From: Sphingomonas sp. TDK1 | GTDB taxonomy: Bacteria; Pseudomonadota; Alphaproteobacteria; Sphingomonadales; Sphingomonadaceae | Length of the DNA stretch: 64,000 nt | NCBI RefSeq assembly: GCF_001650735.1 | Contig: NZ_LXVY01000006.1 | Location: forward strand, 62,277-126,276 | Direction of reading: 5' to 3' | Part shown: one piece after another, positions 21,154 through 31,232 of the stretch | Numbering within the stretch: the stretch's first letter is position 1 | How the letters are laid out: each line of letters starts with the position of its first letter | Program-made: the position numbers and the translations under genes | The notes under the pieces: model-generated | Seen by the model: the letters and a program-made list of their open reading frames with translations, nothing else | What the model was told of the DNA's origin: nothing | The model's database searches: none

Positions 21154-21413
21154 ATGAGCGTGGCTGTCGATCCCGTCATCGTGCATCTGCGCGACCGCAT
21201 CCGCGACGAGAGCGGCGCGGTGACGCAGGACTATAACTATCTCGTCTACGATTTCGGGGACGACAGGATTGCCCGCACCTATCTCGACACCTCCCAGCGC
21301 GTTGCCGTGATGCGGCAGGGGCCGGTGCCGGAGGCGATGCTGGCCTATCTTCGCGCGCGGTTCGACGTCATCGACCAACTCGGCCCCACGGGGTATCAAA
21401 CCATCTGGACTGC

Positions 21414-21417
<4 letters not shown>
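21154..21417 (+). CDS. small conserved protein upstream of ruvB, 87 aa
   Basis: From ATG 21154, [53 protein letters not shown] and so on gives a mixed alpha/beta soluble protein with no cysteine and no membrane segment. Its TGA overlaps the ruvB ATG (ATGA at 21414-21417), so the two are translated together. It is divergent from the dehydrogenase with only 59 bp between. Function is unknown; the coupling to ruvB is the only clue. Confidence 0.72.
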
Positions 21418-22436
<1,019 letters not shown>

Positions 22437-22446
22437 GGTTTGCCCG

Positions 22447-22573
22447 TATCCTCCCCCGCCAGGGGGAGGTGGGCCGCGTAGCAGCTCGGAGGGGGAGGAA
22501 GCACGACGATGGTTGGTCGCTGACCTCCCCCTCCGTCGCCTTCGGCGCCACCTCCCCCTGGCGGGGGAGGATA
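22447..22573. repeat. 127-bp inverted-repeat element, copy A
   Basis: The two 24-bp ends (22447-22470 and 22550-22573; first bases TATCCTCCCCCGCC) are perfect inverted repeats. The inner part has a second pair of GGAGGGGGAGG / CCTCCCCCTCC arms. It fills the gap between ruvB (+) and thiL (-), ending 9 nt before the thiL stop. Copies B and C are at 35631 and 42784. Confidence 0.92.
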
Positions 22574-22582
22574 GGCTCTACT

Positions 22583-23482
22583 TCACCCGCCGTGCTCGAA
22601 GCCTAGACGTTCAGGCAGCGCCAGCGGTACGCCGCCATCGTGGAGCGTCAGGCCTGCGCCCTCGCTGAACGCACCTAAGCACGTCGCCGCCACCGGCAGC
22701 GGTCCCGGCGGCGCGGCGAACAGCAGCTCGTAATCGTCCCCCGCGGTCGCGGCGGCGAGGCGCGCCTCGCGATCCCCGCCGCGCACCGCCTGATAGTCCG
22801 CCGACAGCGGCACGGCGGCGAGGTCGATCGTCACCGCGAGCCCGCTGGCCTCGGCCATGCGGGCGGCGTCGATCAGCAGCCCATCGGACACGTCCATCAT
22901 CGCATGCACGCCGGAGGCGAGCGCCTGTCCCTCTTCCAGCCGAGGCGTGGGGCGACGATAGCGCGAGAGCAGAGTCGCCGGACCCTCGCCCGCCATCGCC
23001 ACCGCCAGCCCCGCGCCGCCATCGCCGATCGTCCCGGTCACGTAGAGCAGGTCGCCCGCCTGCGCGCCGCTTCGCGCCGGGGCATAGGGCGAGCGGCCGA
23101 GCGCCGTCAGGGAAAGCGTGCGCGGAACGCCGGCGGGTGCCTTGACCGTATCGCCGCCGATCAGCGGGCAGGCGAACGCCGCCAGCGCTTCCTCCAGCCC
23201 CGCCAGAAAGGCGCCGTCCCAGGCGTCGTCCCCCGCCAGCGGATAGCCGAGCAGCACGCCCTCCGGCACCGCGCCCTTGGCCGCGAGATCGGACAGGTTC
23301 ACCGCCACCAGCTTCCAGGCGACATCTTCCGCCGGATCGTCCGGCAGATAATGAACCCCTTCCACCAGCACGTCATGGGTGACGACGAGGTCGCCGAGCA
23401 CGGCGGTATCGTCGCGCAGCCCGCGCGCCCCGGGGTGGAGCGGCAGGTGGCGCAGATAGGCGAGGAACGCCGCTTCGTTCAT
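22583..23482 (-). CDS. thiL: thiamine-monophosphate kinase
   Basis: ATP-dependent kinase making thiamine diphosphate from thiamine monophosphate. From ATG 23482 the protein is 299 residues: LRDDTAVLGD and VTHDVLVEGVHY (Mg-binding Asp residues) at the N-terminus, NLSDLAAKGAVPEGVLL, LIGGDTVKA, and the C-terminal AMMDVSDGLLIDAARMAEAS and AGDDYELLFA blocks of the PurM/ThiL fold. It follows nusB by 28 nt, a common pairing in proteobacteria. A GTG 12 nt upstream is a weaker start. Confidence 0.96.
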   Translation of the reverse strand: MNEAAFLAYLRHLPLHPGARGLRDDTAVLGDLVVTHDVLVEGVHYLPDDPAEDVAWKLVAVNLSDLAAKGAVPEGVLLGYPLAGDDAWDGAFLAGLEEALAAFACPLIGGDTVKAPAGVPRTLSLTALGRSPYAPARSGAQAGDLLYVTGTIGDGGAGLAVAMAGEGPATLLSRYRRPTPRLEEGQALASGVHAMMDVSDGLLIDAARMAEASGLAVTIDLAAVPLSADYQAVRGGDREARLAAATAGDDYELLFAAPPGPLPVAATCLGAFSEGAGLTLHDGGVPLALPERLGFEHGG

Positions 23483-23510
23483 CCCGCCCGGCACGGGGCA
23501 GGCGCGCGCA

Positions 23511-23972
23511 TCAACCGCGCGCGTCCTTGGCGATCGCGTCGAGAATGCCGTTCACGAAGCCCTTTTCGCGGCGATCGTAAAAGGCATCGGTGACGTCGAG
23601 ATATTCGCTGATCACCGCAGCGGTCGGCACATCGGCGCGCGCCAGTAGCTCATAGGTGCCGGCGCGCAGGATCTGGCGCATCGGCTTGTCCAGCCGCTCC
23701 AGCGTCCAGCCGGTGCTCAGCTTCCCCGCGATGATGCCGTCGATCTCCTCGCGGCGCGCATCGGCGCCGCTGACGATGTCGTCGAAAAAGGCGATGTCGG
23801 CGTCGGCATATTCGACGTCCTCGATGATCGCGCCGAGCCGGTGCTGGTGGAACTCGTGCAGCAGGGCGGGGATGGAGGTGCCCTCCATCTCGCGCTGGTA
23901 CAGCGCCTGGACGGCACCGAGGCGCGCGGCGGCGCGGGCCTTGGAACGGGATCGTGCTTGCGGACTGGCCAT
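23511..23972 (-). CDS. nusB: transcription antitermination factor NusB
   Basis: 153 residues, all-helical NusB fold: KARAAARLGAVQALYQREMEG binds boxA RNA, and the C-terminal block AVISEYLDVTDAFYDRREKGFVNGILDAIAKD is strongly conserved. NusB with NusE (S10) promotes antitermination in rRNA operons. It starts 12 nt after hisD and is followed by thiL. Confidence 0.96.
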   Translation of the reverse strand: MASPQARSRSKARAAARLGAVQALYQREMEGTSIPALLHEFHQHRLGAIIEDVEYADADIAFFDDIVSGADARREEIDGIIAGKLSTGWTLERLDKPMRQILRAGTYELLARADVPTAAVISEYLDVTDAFYDRREKGFVNGILDAIAKDARG

Positions 23973-23984
23973 ATTCTTACTCTA

Positions 23985-25271
23985 TCACTTTAGGCGGATC
24001 GCTACCGACTTCGCGTGCGCGGGCAGGCCTTCGGCTTCTGCAAGCGCCACGGCGGCGGGGCCGATCGCGGCGAGCCCGGACGGATCCAGGCTCAGGAACG
24101 AGGTACGCTTCATGAAATCGAGCACCGAAAGGCCCGACGCGAAGCGCGCGCGCCGCCCGGTGGGCAGCACATGGTTGGGGCCGGCGACATAATCGCCGAC
24201 GGCTTCGGGCGTATAGCGGCCGAGGAACACCGAGCCCGCATGGCGGACCATGTCGAACAGCGCCTCGGCATCGTCGCAGGCGAGTTCGAGATGCTCGGGC
24301 GCGAGGCGATCGACCAGCGGCATCGCGGTGGGCAGGTCCGGCACGAGGATGATCGCGCCGTTCGCGTCCCAGCTGGTGCGCGCGGTGGCGCCGGTGGCGA
24401 GCGTCGCGATCTGCGCGTCGACGGCCGCCGCGACCTTGTCGGCAAAGGCCGCGTCATCGGTGAACAGGATCGACTGGCTGGTGGGATCATGCTCGGCCTG
24501 GCTGAGCAGGTCGGCGGCGATCCAGTCGGGATCGTTCCTGCCGTCCGCCACGACGACGATCTCGGACGGACCTGCGACCATGTCGATGCCGACCACGCCG
24601 TAAAGCTGGCGCTTGGCCTCGGCCACCCAGGCATTGCCCGGGCCGGTGACGACGTCGACCGGGGCGATCGTCTCGGTACCATAGGCGAGCGCGGCCACCG
24701 CCTGTGCGCCGCCGACCCGGTACAGTTCGTCGACACCCGCGACATGCGCGGCGGCGAGGACCAGCGGGTTCACTTCGCCGTTGGGCGTCGGCGTCACCAT
24801 CACCAGCCGGCGCACGCCCGCCGCCTTGGCGGGGATGGCGTTCATCAGCACCGAGCTGGGATAGGCGGCGCGGCCGCCGGGGACATAGACGCCCGCCGCA
24901 TCGACCGGCGTCCAGCGCGCGCCCAGGCGGATGCCCTGCGCGTCGGTCTCGTCGCGATCTTCGGGCCGCTGCTTGGAATGGTACACCGCGATCCGCTCGG
25001 CGGCGAGTTCGAGGGCATCGCGCAGCTCAGGGGTGAGCCCCTCATAGGCGGCGAGGCAGTCGGCGCGGTCGATCGTCCAGCCGGAGCGGTCGAGATCATG
25101 CTTGTCGAACAGCCGGGTGAGGTCGCGCAGCGCGACATCGCCTTCGTCGCGGACGCGCTTGATGATGTGGGTGACGTTGCGCGCGACATCGTCGTCGGCC
25201 TCGCGACGGGCATTCACCAGCGCGGTGAAGTAGTCGGCGAAACCGGCGTCGGTGGAGTCGAGGCGGATCAT
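23985..25271 (-). CDS. hisD: histidinol dehydrogenase
   Basis: Zn-dependent enzyme for the last two steps of histidine synthesis (histidinol to histidine), 428 residues from ATG 25271. Recognisable blocks include [50 protein letters not shown], the catalytic [17 protein letters not shown] (zinc-ligand His) and LAPEHLEL (catalytic His). Its ATG overlaps the hisG stop (ATGA). The open frame continues upstream through hisG and was not used. Confidence 0.97.
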   Translation of the reverse strand: MIRLDSTDAGFADYFTALVNARREADDDVARNVTHIIKRVRDEGDVALRDLTRLFDKHDLDRSGWTIDRADCLAAYEGLTPELRDALELAAERIAVYHSKQRPEDRDETDAQGIRLGARWTPVDAAGVYVPGGRAAYPSSVLMNAIPAKAAGVRRLVMVTPTPNGEVNPLVLAAAHVAGVDELYRVGGAQAVAALAYGTETIAPVDVVTGPGNAWVAEAKRQLYGVVGIDMVAGPSEIVVVADGRNDPDWIAADLLSQAEHDPTSQSILFTDDAAFADKVAAAVDAQIATLATGATARTSWDANGAIILVPDLPTAMPLVDRLAPEHLELACDDAEALFDMVRHAGSVFLGRYTPEAVGDYVAGPNHVLPTGRRARFASGLSVLDFMKRTSFLSLDPSGLAAIGPAAVALAEAEGLPAHAKSVAIRLK

Positions 25272-25918
25272 GCCACGGCCTTTCGGAAGCCGTCGACCAG
25301 CGGCACGACTTCGCTGGCGCGCGTCTTGAACGCAGCGCGGTTGACGATCAGGCGGCTGGTCACCTCGGCGATGACCTCCACCTCCACCAGTCCGTTCTCC
25401 TTCAGCGTACGACCGGAGGAGACGAGGTCGACGATCCGCGGGGCCAGGCCCAGCACCGGCGCCAGCTCCATCGCGCCGTTGAGCTTGACGCACTCGGCCT
25501 GCACGCCGCGCGCTTCGAAATGGGCGCGGGTGATGTGGGGATATTTGGTCGCGACGCGGACATGGCTCCAGCCGCGCGGATCGTCCTGCTCGGCCAGCGC
25601 TACCGGCTCGGCGACCGAGATGCGGCAATGGCCGATGCCGAGGTCCACCGGCGCGTAGAGCTCCGAATAGTCGAATTCGGCGAGCACGTCCGAACCGACG
25701 ATGCCGAGATGCGCGGCGCCATGCGCGACGAAGGTGGCGACGTCGAACGCACGCACCCGGATCAGGTCGATCGCGGGATTGTTGGTCGCGAAGCGCAGCG
25801 CGCGCGAGTTCTTATCGGAAAAGGCCGCTTCGGGCACGATGCCGACCGCCGCCAGCAACGGCAGCGCCTCTTCGAGAATCCGGCCTTTCGGCACGGCAAG
25901 GATCAACGGCTCGGTCAT
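25268..25918 (-). CDS. hisG: ATP phosphoribosyltransferase, short form
   Basis: First enzyme of histidine synthesis. At 216 residues from ATG 25918 ([19 protein letters not shown]) it is the short HisGS form lacking the C-terminal regulatory domain; in other bacteria this form works with HisZ. The phosphoribosyl-binding block [14 protein letters not shown] and the GSDVLAEF block are present. No hisZ is in this window. It leads the minus-strand hisG-hisD-nusB-thiL operon. Confidence 0.96.
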   Translation of the reverse strand: MTEPLILAVPKGRILEEALPLLAAVGIVPEAAFSDKNSRALRFATNNPAIDLIRVRAFDVATFVAHGAAHLGIVGSDVLAEFDYSELYAPVDLGIGHCRISVAEPVALAEQDDPRGWSHVRVATKYPHITRAHFEARGVQAECVKLNGAMELAPVLGLAPRIVDLVSSGRTLKENGLVEVEVIAEVTSRLIVNRAAFKTRASEVVPLVDGFRKAVA

Positions 25919-25979
25919 GGGTGCGGGGGCTTTACTTGGGGGGCGCCATGGGCGCAACAGGCGCCAAAGGGAGATGCGC

Positions 25980-27062
25980 ATGGCAAGCGAAGCCGAGAAC
26001 CGCAAGAGTTTTGCCATCCAGGCGGACTATTGCGCGGCGATGGACGCGCCGATCACCGCGCGCATCTGTACCGCGCTGGGGCAGGGGATCACCCGCGCGA
26101 GCGAAACCGGCCGGCGGGTGCTCGACTGGCCGGGGGAGCCGGTGGGGGATGCGCTGGTACTCCGCCTCGTCGGCGGCCTGCACGCGCTGCACCGGCGGGG
26201 GGTGCCCGAACTGCGGCGCGTATTCACCGGCGACGAAGCCGATATCGGCCGGATCGGGGCGACACTCGACGCGCTACTCTGTGCCTATGATCTGCCGCTG
26301 ATGCCGTGGCTCTACGGCCCGCCCCAGACCAACGAGGCGGCGCGTTCGGCCGGGCTGATGGCCGGTATCCTGCATCTGGCCCAGCGCTACGGGCCGCGCT
26401 TCGAGGTTCTGGAGATCGGTTCCAGCGGAGGGCTCAACCTGATGCTCGGGCGCTATCGTTTCGATCTCGGCGGTGTCGCGGTGGGTCCGGGCGACTCGCC
26501 GCTGACGCTGCGTCCCGAATGGCGGGGGGCGCCGCCGCCCGCCGCTGACGTGGAGATCCTCTCGGCAAGCGGTGTCGACATCGCTCCGCTCGACCTGACC
26601 GACGATCGCGATGCCGATCGACTCCAGGCATATTGCTGGGTCGACGCACTTGAGCGCCAGGCGCGGCTGGAGACCTGCATCGGCATGCTGCGCGCCAACC
26701 CCGTTGCGCTCGAGCGCGGTGACGCAGCGGCATGGCTGGAGGCGCGGCTTGCGGAACCGCAACCGGCAGGTGTTACCCGCGTGCTGACGCACTCGGTGGT
26801 ATGGCAGTATCTGTCCGAGGCCGGCCAGCAGCGGATCGCCGATGCGATGCTGAAGGCCGGCGCGCGGGCCACGGCCGAGAGGCCGCTCGGCTGGGTGATG
26901 ATGGAACCGAACCGCGACCAGCATCGCCATGAGGTGCGCGTGCGTGCATGGCCGGGCGACACGCCGATGGAACTGGTCGCGCACACCCACGCCCATGGCG
27001 CCTGGGTGGAAGGGCTGGCACCGCCTTATGAAACGCGCCCTTATGTGATGCGGGCCTATTGA
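25980..27062 (+). CDS. DUF2332-family protein
   Basis: 360 residues. AAGGGAG at 25967-25973 favours ATG 25980 over the adjacent ATG 25974. The sequence has the DUF2332 features [58 protein letters not shown] (a methyltransferase-like glycine loop), [18 protein letters not shown] and WVMMEPN. The family has no assigned reaction. The loop and the following acidic residues hint at a Rossmann-fold enzyme, but this is inference. Its stop overlaps the stop of the convergent hydrolase by 7 nt. Confidence 0.88.
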   Translation: MASEAENRKSFAIQADYCAAMDAPITARICTALGQGITRASETGRRVLDWPGEPVGDALVLRLVGGLHALHRRGVPELRRVFTGDEADIGRIGATLDALLCAYDLPLMPWLYGPPQTNEAARSAGLMAGILHLAQRYGPRFEVLEIGSSGGLNLMLGRYRFDLGGVAVGPGDSPLTLRPEWRGAPPPAADVEILSASGVDIAPLDLTDDRDADRLQAYCWVDALERQARLETCIGMLRANPVALERGDAAAWLEARLAEPQPAGVTRVLTHSVVWQYLSEAGQQRIADAMLKAGARATAERPLGWVMMEPNRDQHRHEVRVRAWPGDTPMELVAHTHAHGAWVEGLAPPYETRPYVMRAY

Positions 27063-27949
27063 GCGCCCCGGCGCTCCAGCCATTCCAGCAAGGCGGCGGT
27101 CACTTCCTCGGGCTTCTCCCAGGGAATGAAATGACCGCCGTCACGAACCTGCACCAGCGTATAGTCGGGGATGAGCGTTTCGAGCCCGTCGAGCAGGCAG
27201 GGCAGCAGGCCGCGATCGCGCATGCCCCAGATCACCAGCGTCGGCTGGGGCTGAAGCGGGAAAGGCCCATCCACCCAGGCCGGCCGCGCGGGGGTCTCGC
27301 CGATGGCAGGCACCACAATCTGGGTCGCTCGGTACCAGTTCAGCATCGCGGTGAGCGCGCCGGGCTGGCTCCATTGCTCCAGATAGATCGCCTTTTCCTC
27401 GGGCGGCACGATGACCTGAAGATGCTCGCCGAACAGCGACAGGAGGAATTGCTCCAGCCCGCTCTTGTCCGGCGCGCGATCGAGTTCGGTCTCGCGAAAG
27501 AAGCGGATATACTGGCTCGCGCGCCGCTGGCCGGGATCGTCGAACAGCTTGCGCTGGAAAATCTGCGGGTGCGGCGCGTTGAGAATTGCCAGCCTTGCGA
27601 CGCGCTTGGGCTCGCGCAGTGCTGCCATCCAGGCGATCGCGCCACCCCAGTCGTGTCCCACCAGTGCGAAGCGATCGAGGTGGAGCGCATCGGCCAGCGC
27701 AAACACGTCCGCGGCAACCCGGTCGGCGGCATAGGCTTCGACGCCGTCGGGCTTGGATGAATTCGCATAGCCGCGCTGATCGGGCGCGATCACGAAATAA
27801 CGGTCCGCCAGCGCCGGAATCTGGTTCCGCCAGGTGCGATGGGATTCGGGGAATCCATGCAACAGCATCACCGGCGGGTTCGCAGGATCCCCCGCCAGCG
27901 CGACGTTGAGCGTAACGCCGGTCGCCAGCGGCAGCGTCGTCTCTCGCAT
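27056..27949 (-). CDS. alpha/beta hydrolase, epoxide-hydrolase-like
   Basis: 297 residues from ATG 27949. The oxyanion motif HGFPES is at residues 31-36, the nucleophile elbow GHDWGG places an Asp nucleophile at D100, and the catalytic His is in GGHFIPWEKPEEV near the C-terminus. An Asp nucleophile with this spacing suggests an epoxide hydrolase or haloacetate-dehalogenase-type enzyme rather than a serine esterase. The cap domain (about 130-220) contains RFFRETELDRAPDKSGLEQF. It lies downstream of pirin on the same strand, about 109 bp apart. Confidence 0.9.
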   Translation of the reverse strand: MRETTLPLATGVTLNVALAGDPANPPVMLLHGFPESHRTWRNQIPALADRYFVIAPDQRGYANSSKPDGVEAYAADRVAADVFALADALHLDRFALVGHDWGGAIAWMAALREPKRVARLAILNAPHPQIFQRKLFDDPGQRRASQYIRFFRETELDRAPDKSGLEQFLLSLFGEHLQVIVPPEEKAIYLEQWSQPGALTAMLNWYRATQIVVPAIGETPARPAWVDGPFPLQPQPTLVIWGMRDRGLLPCLLDGLETLIPDYTLVQVRDGGHFIPWEKPEEVTAALLEWLERRGAQ

Positions 27950-28058
27950 TCCGGTCACGCGGCTCTCCCTGTACCCGCCGGGCACCGCCTCCGTGCCGTG
28001 CGACGTTTGCCCCGGTCCTAGATGCGCCGGTTGTGCAAACGCCGCAAGTGGCGGAAAA

Positions 28059-28958
28059 TTAGGGGTAACTCACCGTCTTAGGAACCTCCGGGATGGGGAT
28101 GAATTCCTTGTCGTCATTCGGGACCTTGGGGAAGGCGCCGGCTTTCCAGTCTTCCTTCGCCTGGTTGATTCGGTCGCGGCTGGAGCTGACGAAATTCCAC
28201 CAGACATGGCGCGGAGTCTTGAACGCCTCGCCGCCGCAGAACATCACCCGCGCGCCCCGTTCGGAACGCAGCGTCGCCCGCACGCCCGGGCGCAGCAGGT
28301 ACAGCGTCGTCGGCACCAGCGGCATGCCGTCCAGGCTTGCATCGCCGCTTGCCACATAGAGCGCGCGCTCGTCGGCCGCGGCGTCGATCGGGATGCTTGC
28401 GCCGCCATCCAGGGCGATGTCGCCATAGATGGTCTGGGCATAGGTGGTGGTGGGCGCCTTGGCGCCCCACAGCTCGCCCATAATTACCCGTGCACGGGCG
28501 CCATGCGCCTCGACGATCGGCAGGTCGTCCGCGCCGACATGCTCGAACGCAGGATCCATTTCCTCCACCGCGTCGGGCAGCGCGAGCCAGGTCTGAATGC
28601 CGGAAAGCTCCGGGCCTTTCTCCCGTTCGGCGGAAGGCGAGCGTTCGGAATGGACGATGCCGCGCCCGGCGGTCATCAGATTCACCGCGCCGGGCTGGAT
28701 GGTAAGATCGGTACCCAGCGAATCGCGATGGTCGAGCGCGCCCGCGAACAGATAGGTTACCGTAGCGAGGTTGATGTGCGGGTGCGGGCGCACGTCGATG
28801 CCGGTGCCGGCGTCGAGAATCGCCGGGCCCATCTGGTCGAAGAAGATGAACGGCCCCACCATCGTGCGCGGCCGCGAGGGGAGGGTGCGATGCACCTTGA
28901 AGCCGCCCAGGTCGTGCGTGGTCGGCTCGATCGTCTGGATCACCAGGTCGTCGCGCAT
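28059..28958 (-). CDS. pirin-family protein
   Basis: 299 residues from ATG 28958, with two cupin domains. The N-terminal domain has VGPFIFFDQMGPA, VRPHPHINLATVTYLF and GRGIVHSERS, giving the His and Glu residues that bind iron in pirins. The C-terminal domain includes LYVASGDASLDG and LRPGVRATLRSE. Bacterial pirins have been reported as quercetinases or as metabolic regulators; neither role can be chosen here. It is divergent from the PepSY operon. Confidence 0.92.
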   Translation of the reverse strand: MRDDLVIQTIEPTTHDLGGFKVHRTLPSRPRTMVGPFIFFDQMGPAILDAGTGIDVRPHPHINLATVTYLFAGALDHRDSLGTDLTIQPGAVNLMTAGRGIVHSERSPSAEREKGPELSGIQTWLALPDAVEEMDPAFEHVGADDLPIVEAHGARARVIMGELWGAKAPTTTYAQTIYGDIALDGGASIPIDAAADERALYVASGDASLDGMPLVPTTLYLLRPGVRATLRSERGARVMFCGGEAFKTPRHVWWNFVSSSRDRINQAKEDWKAGAFPKVPNDDKEFIPIPEVPKTVSYP

Positions 28959-29071
28959 CGTTCGTCTCCGTGTTTGCTGGGGGCGGAATAGCGGTTCGCG
29001 CCGCGGGAGCCCAGCCAAACCAGCGGATAGGATCGTCAACGCACCGTTTCCGAGCGGATCGGTACAGACTG

Positions 29072-29091
29072 TTACAACTCGAACGTTGTAA
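29072..29091. promoter_or_regulatory. inverted repeat TTACAAC-N6-GTTGTAA
   Basis: A perfect 7-bp inverted repeat with a 6-bp spacer in the pirin/PepSY divergent gap. Its right arm overlaps a possible -35 (TTGTAA, 29086-29091) of the PepSY operon and adjoins the TGCGAA box. It has the shape of a dimer operator; the protein is unknown. Confidence 0.45.
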
Positions 29092-29092
29092 T

Positions 29093-29107
29093 TGCGAATC
29101 GTTCGCG
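29093..29107. promoter_or_regulatory. Fur-like box of the PepSY-ApbE operon
   Basis: TGCGAA-TCG-TTCGCG is a near-perfect inverted repeat lying between a possible -35 TTGTAA (29086-29091) and a weak -10 TATCGC (29109-29114), 17 bp apart. The same arrangement, offset by the same 1 nt from the -35, occurs upstream of the TonB receptor at 36958-36986. I recall alphaproteobacterial Fur-type boxes of the form TGCGAA-N3-TTCGCA; the assignment is inference. Confidence 0.5.
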
Positions 29108-29150
29108 TTATCGCGTCGGCTCGACTCTAGCCGAGATTCCCGAAAGCCCG

Positions 29151-29795
29151 ATGCACGCCCCGTCTCCGCCCATTGCTCCGCGCAAGCGCAGCCGCAAGAG
29201 CTTCTGGCTCAAGCAACTGCATAGCTGGCACTGGATGAGCTCGGCGATCAGCCTGATCGGGCTGCTGCTGTTCGCGGTCACGGGCTTCACGCTCAACCAT
29301 GCCGCCGACATCGAGGGGGCGCCGCAGACGGTGGATCGATCGGCGCAGCTCCCGGCCGCGCTGTTGCCGCTGGTGAAGCCCGACGACAAGCCGGATGCCA
29401 AGCACCCGCTGCCCGCACCGGTCGCGGGGTGGGTGGGCAACGCCCTCAAGATGCCGGCGGACGGTGTCGCCGAATGGTCGGCCGACGAGATCTATCTCGC
29501 CCAGCCGCGCCCCGGCGGCGACGGCTGGATCGCCATCGAACGCGCCACCGGCAAGGTGACCGGCGAGCGCAGCTCGCGCGGCTGGATCGCCTATCTGAAC
29601 GATCTCCATAAAGGGCGAAACGCCGGCCCCGCGTGGAAATGGTTCATCGACGTCTTCGCCTTTGCCTGCCTGGTCTTCACGTTGACCGGCCTGGTGCTGC
29701 TCTGGATGCATTCGAAGCATCGCAAGAGCACCTGGCCGCTGGTCGCGGCCGGCCTCGCCATTCCTGCGCTGATCGCGCTGTTCCTGATTCACTAA
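29151..29795 (+). CDS. PepSY-associated membrane protein
   Basis: 214 residues with hydrophobic helices at about 30-48, 164-187 and 196-213 and a periplasmic loop between the first two containing WSADEIYLAQPRPGGDGWIAIERATGKVTGERSSRGWIAYLNDLHKG, a PepSY-like pattern. Histidines H24, H27, H50, H153 and H187 sit close to the membrane faces, as in cytochrome-b-like ferric reductase relatives, so haem binding is possible. It is the first gene of an operon with DUF2271, DUF4198 and ApbE proteins. The probable role is electron transfer across the inner membrane to a flavin or metal acceptor. Confidence 0.82.
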   Translation: MHAPSPPIAPRKRSRKSFWLKQLHSWHWMSSAISLIGLLLFAVTGFTLNHAADIEGAPQTVDRSAQLPAALLPLVKPDDKPDAKHPLPAPVAGWVGNALKMPADGVAEWSADEIYLAQPRPGGDGWIAIERATGKVTGERSSRGWIAYLNDLHKGRNAGPAWKWFIDVFAFACLVFTLTGLVLLWMHSKHRKSTWPLVAAGLAIPALIALFLIH

Positions 29796-29805
29796 AGGGG
29801 GTTTC

Positions 29806-30330
29806 ATGCAGTTTCGCCTGACCGGACTCACCACTGCCGCGCTTGGCGCCGGCGCGCTGCTGCCGACCATGGCGGCGGCGCAGACCATGGACCTGTCGAT
29901 CGAGCTGCCGCGCATCCGCGTGGCCGAATATCACAAGCCCTATGTGGCGGTATGGCTGGAGAAGGAAGGGCAGACGCCCCGTACGCTCTCCGTCTGGTAC
30001 GATGTCGACAAGCGCGGCGGCGAGGGGACCAAATGGCTGCACGAGGTGCGGCAGTGGTGGCGCGCCTCGGGCCGGGCGATGAGCTTCCCCGCCGACGGCA
30101 TCAGCGGCGCCACCCGCGCGCCGGGCGTGCAGAAGCAGCGCCTGGTCGCCGGCAAAGGTGGCATGCCCGCGCTCACGCCGGGCCAGTATATGCTGGTGGT
30201 GGAGGCCGCGCGCGAAGTCGGCGGCCGTGAGGTCGTGCGTCTGCCCTTCGCCTGGAACGGCAGCAGCGCCACCGCCGCCGCCAAGGGCACGAGCGAGCTC
30301 GGCGCCGTTTCGTTCACGCTCAAGCGTTAA
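29806..30330 (+). CDS. DUF2271 protein with a flavinylation-type motif
   Basis: 174 residues with a 25-residue signal peptide ending AAAQ, so the mature protein is periplasmic. DUF2271 features are KPYVAVWLEKEGQTPRTLSVWY, KWLHEVRQWWRASG and QYMLVVEAAREVGGREVVRLPF. At residues 97-103 it has DGISGAT, matching the D-x-x-(S/T)-G-A-T sequence that ApbE modifies with FMN in other proteins; T103 would be the attachment residue. This predicts a covalent flavoprotein and gives ApbE a target in the same operon. It starts 10 nt after the PepSY gene. Confidence 0.85.
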   Translation: MQFRLTGLTTAALGAGALLPTMAAAQTMDLSIELPRIRVAEYHKPYVAVWLEKEGQTPRTLSVWYDVDKRGGEGTKWLHEVRQWWRASGRAMSFPADGISGATRAPGVQKQRLVAGKGGMPALTPGQYMLVVEAAREVGGREVVRLPFAWNGSSATAAAKGTSELGAVSFTLKR

Positions 30331-30347
30331 CCGGGGGGATCTGTACC

Positions 30348-31232
30348 ATGAAGTTCCGCAAGCCGCTTTTCGCCCTTGCCGCCGTTACTGCGCTTGCCGC
30401 GCCGGCTGCGATCGCCCACCGCATGTGGCTGCTGCCGTCGTCCACCGTGGTCTCGGGCACCGACAACTGGGTGACCGTCGACGCCGCGGTGTCGAACGAC
30501 CTGTTCTATTTCGACCATCGCCCGCTGGGCGCGATACCGACGATCACCCAGCCCGACGGCACCGAGGGAAAGGCCGAGCACCACAATGTCGGCCAGTTCC
30601 GCGCGACCTTCGATGTGCATCTGACCCAGCAGGGCACCTATCGCATCGCGGTGGTCAACCAAGGCGTGTTCGGCCGCTACATGCTGAACGGCGAGACCAA
30701 GATGATCCCGCGCGGTACCACCAAGGCGCAGCTGGCGAGCGTGATTCCCGCTGGCGCAACCGATGTGCAGACGAGCGAGATGCTCGCCCGCAACGAGATC
30801 TTCGTGACGCAGGGCGCGCCGACCAGCACCGTGTTCAAGCCGAGCGGACAGGGCATCGAGTTCGTGCCGGTGACGCACCCGAACGATCTGGTCGCCAATG
30901 AGCCCGCCACCTTCCAGTTCCTGCTCGACGGCAAGCCTGCCCCGGGCCTGTACGTCACCACCATCCTCGGCGGCGGCCGCTATCGCAGCGCGCCCAAGCA
31001 GATGGAGCAGCGCACCGACGCTTCGGGCAAGGTGACGATTCAGTGGCCGGAAGCGGGCATGTACTGGATCAACGTGACTCCGACCGCACCACAGCCCGAG
31101 GGGGAGGGGCCGCGTCCGCAGGCACAGGGCGCGGGCGCGCGTCCGGCACAGGCTGGTCCGCAGAGCATGGGGGGCGTTCCCTCCGGGCGCCGCGTCAGCT
31201 ACACGACCACGCTGGAGGTACTTGCACCCTGA
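30348..31232 (+). CDS. DUF4198 periplasmic protein
   Basis: 294 residues with a signal peptide ending AAIA before HRMWLLPSS; the mature N-terminal His is typical of this family and suggests metal binding. Beta-rich domains follow (DNWVTVDAAVSNDLFYF ... YFDHRPLGAIPTI; VANEPATFQFLLDGKPAPGLYVTTIL; WPEAGMYWINVTPT). A Gly/Pro/Gln-rich insert lies near 250-275. DUF4198 proteins occur as extracytoplasmic components near metal-uptake genes. It is third in the PepSY operon; its stop overlaps the probable apbE start. Confidence 0.85.
   Translation: MKFRKPLFALAAVTALAAPAAIAHRMWLLPSSTVVSGTDNWVTVDAAVSNDLFYFDHRPLGAIPTITQPDGTEGKAEHHNVGQFRATFDVHLTQQGTYRIAVVNQGVFGRYMLNGETKMIPRGTTKAQLASVIPAGATDVQTSEMLARNEIFVTQGAPTSTVFKPSGQGIEFVPVTHPNDLVANEPATFQFLLDGKPAPGLYVTTILGGGRYRSAPKQMEQRTDASGKVTIQWPEAGMYWINVTPTAPQPEGEGPRPQAQGAGARPAQAGPQSMGGVPSGRRVSYTTTLEVLAP

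Noticed and set aside
24015..25658. A 547-codon plus-strand frame opposite hisD/hisG
   Set aside because: Shadow of two overlapping, motif-complete his genes.
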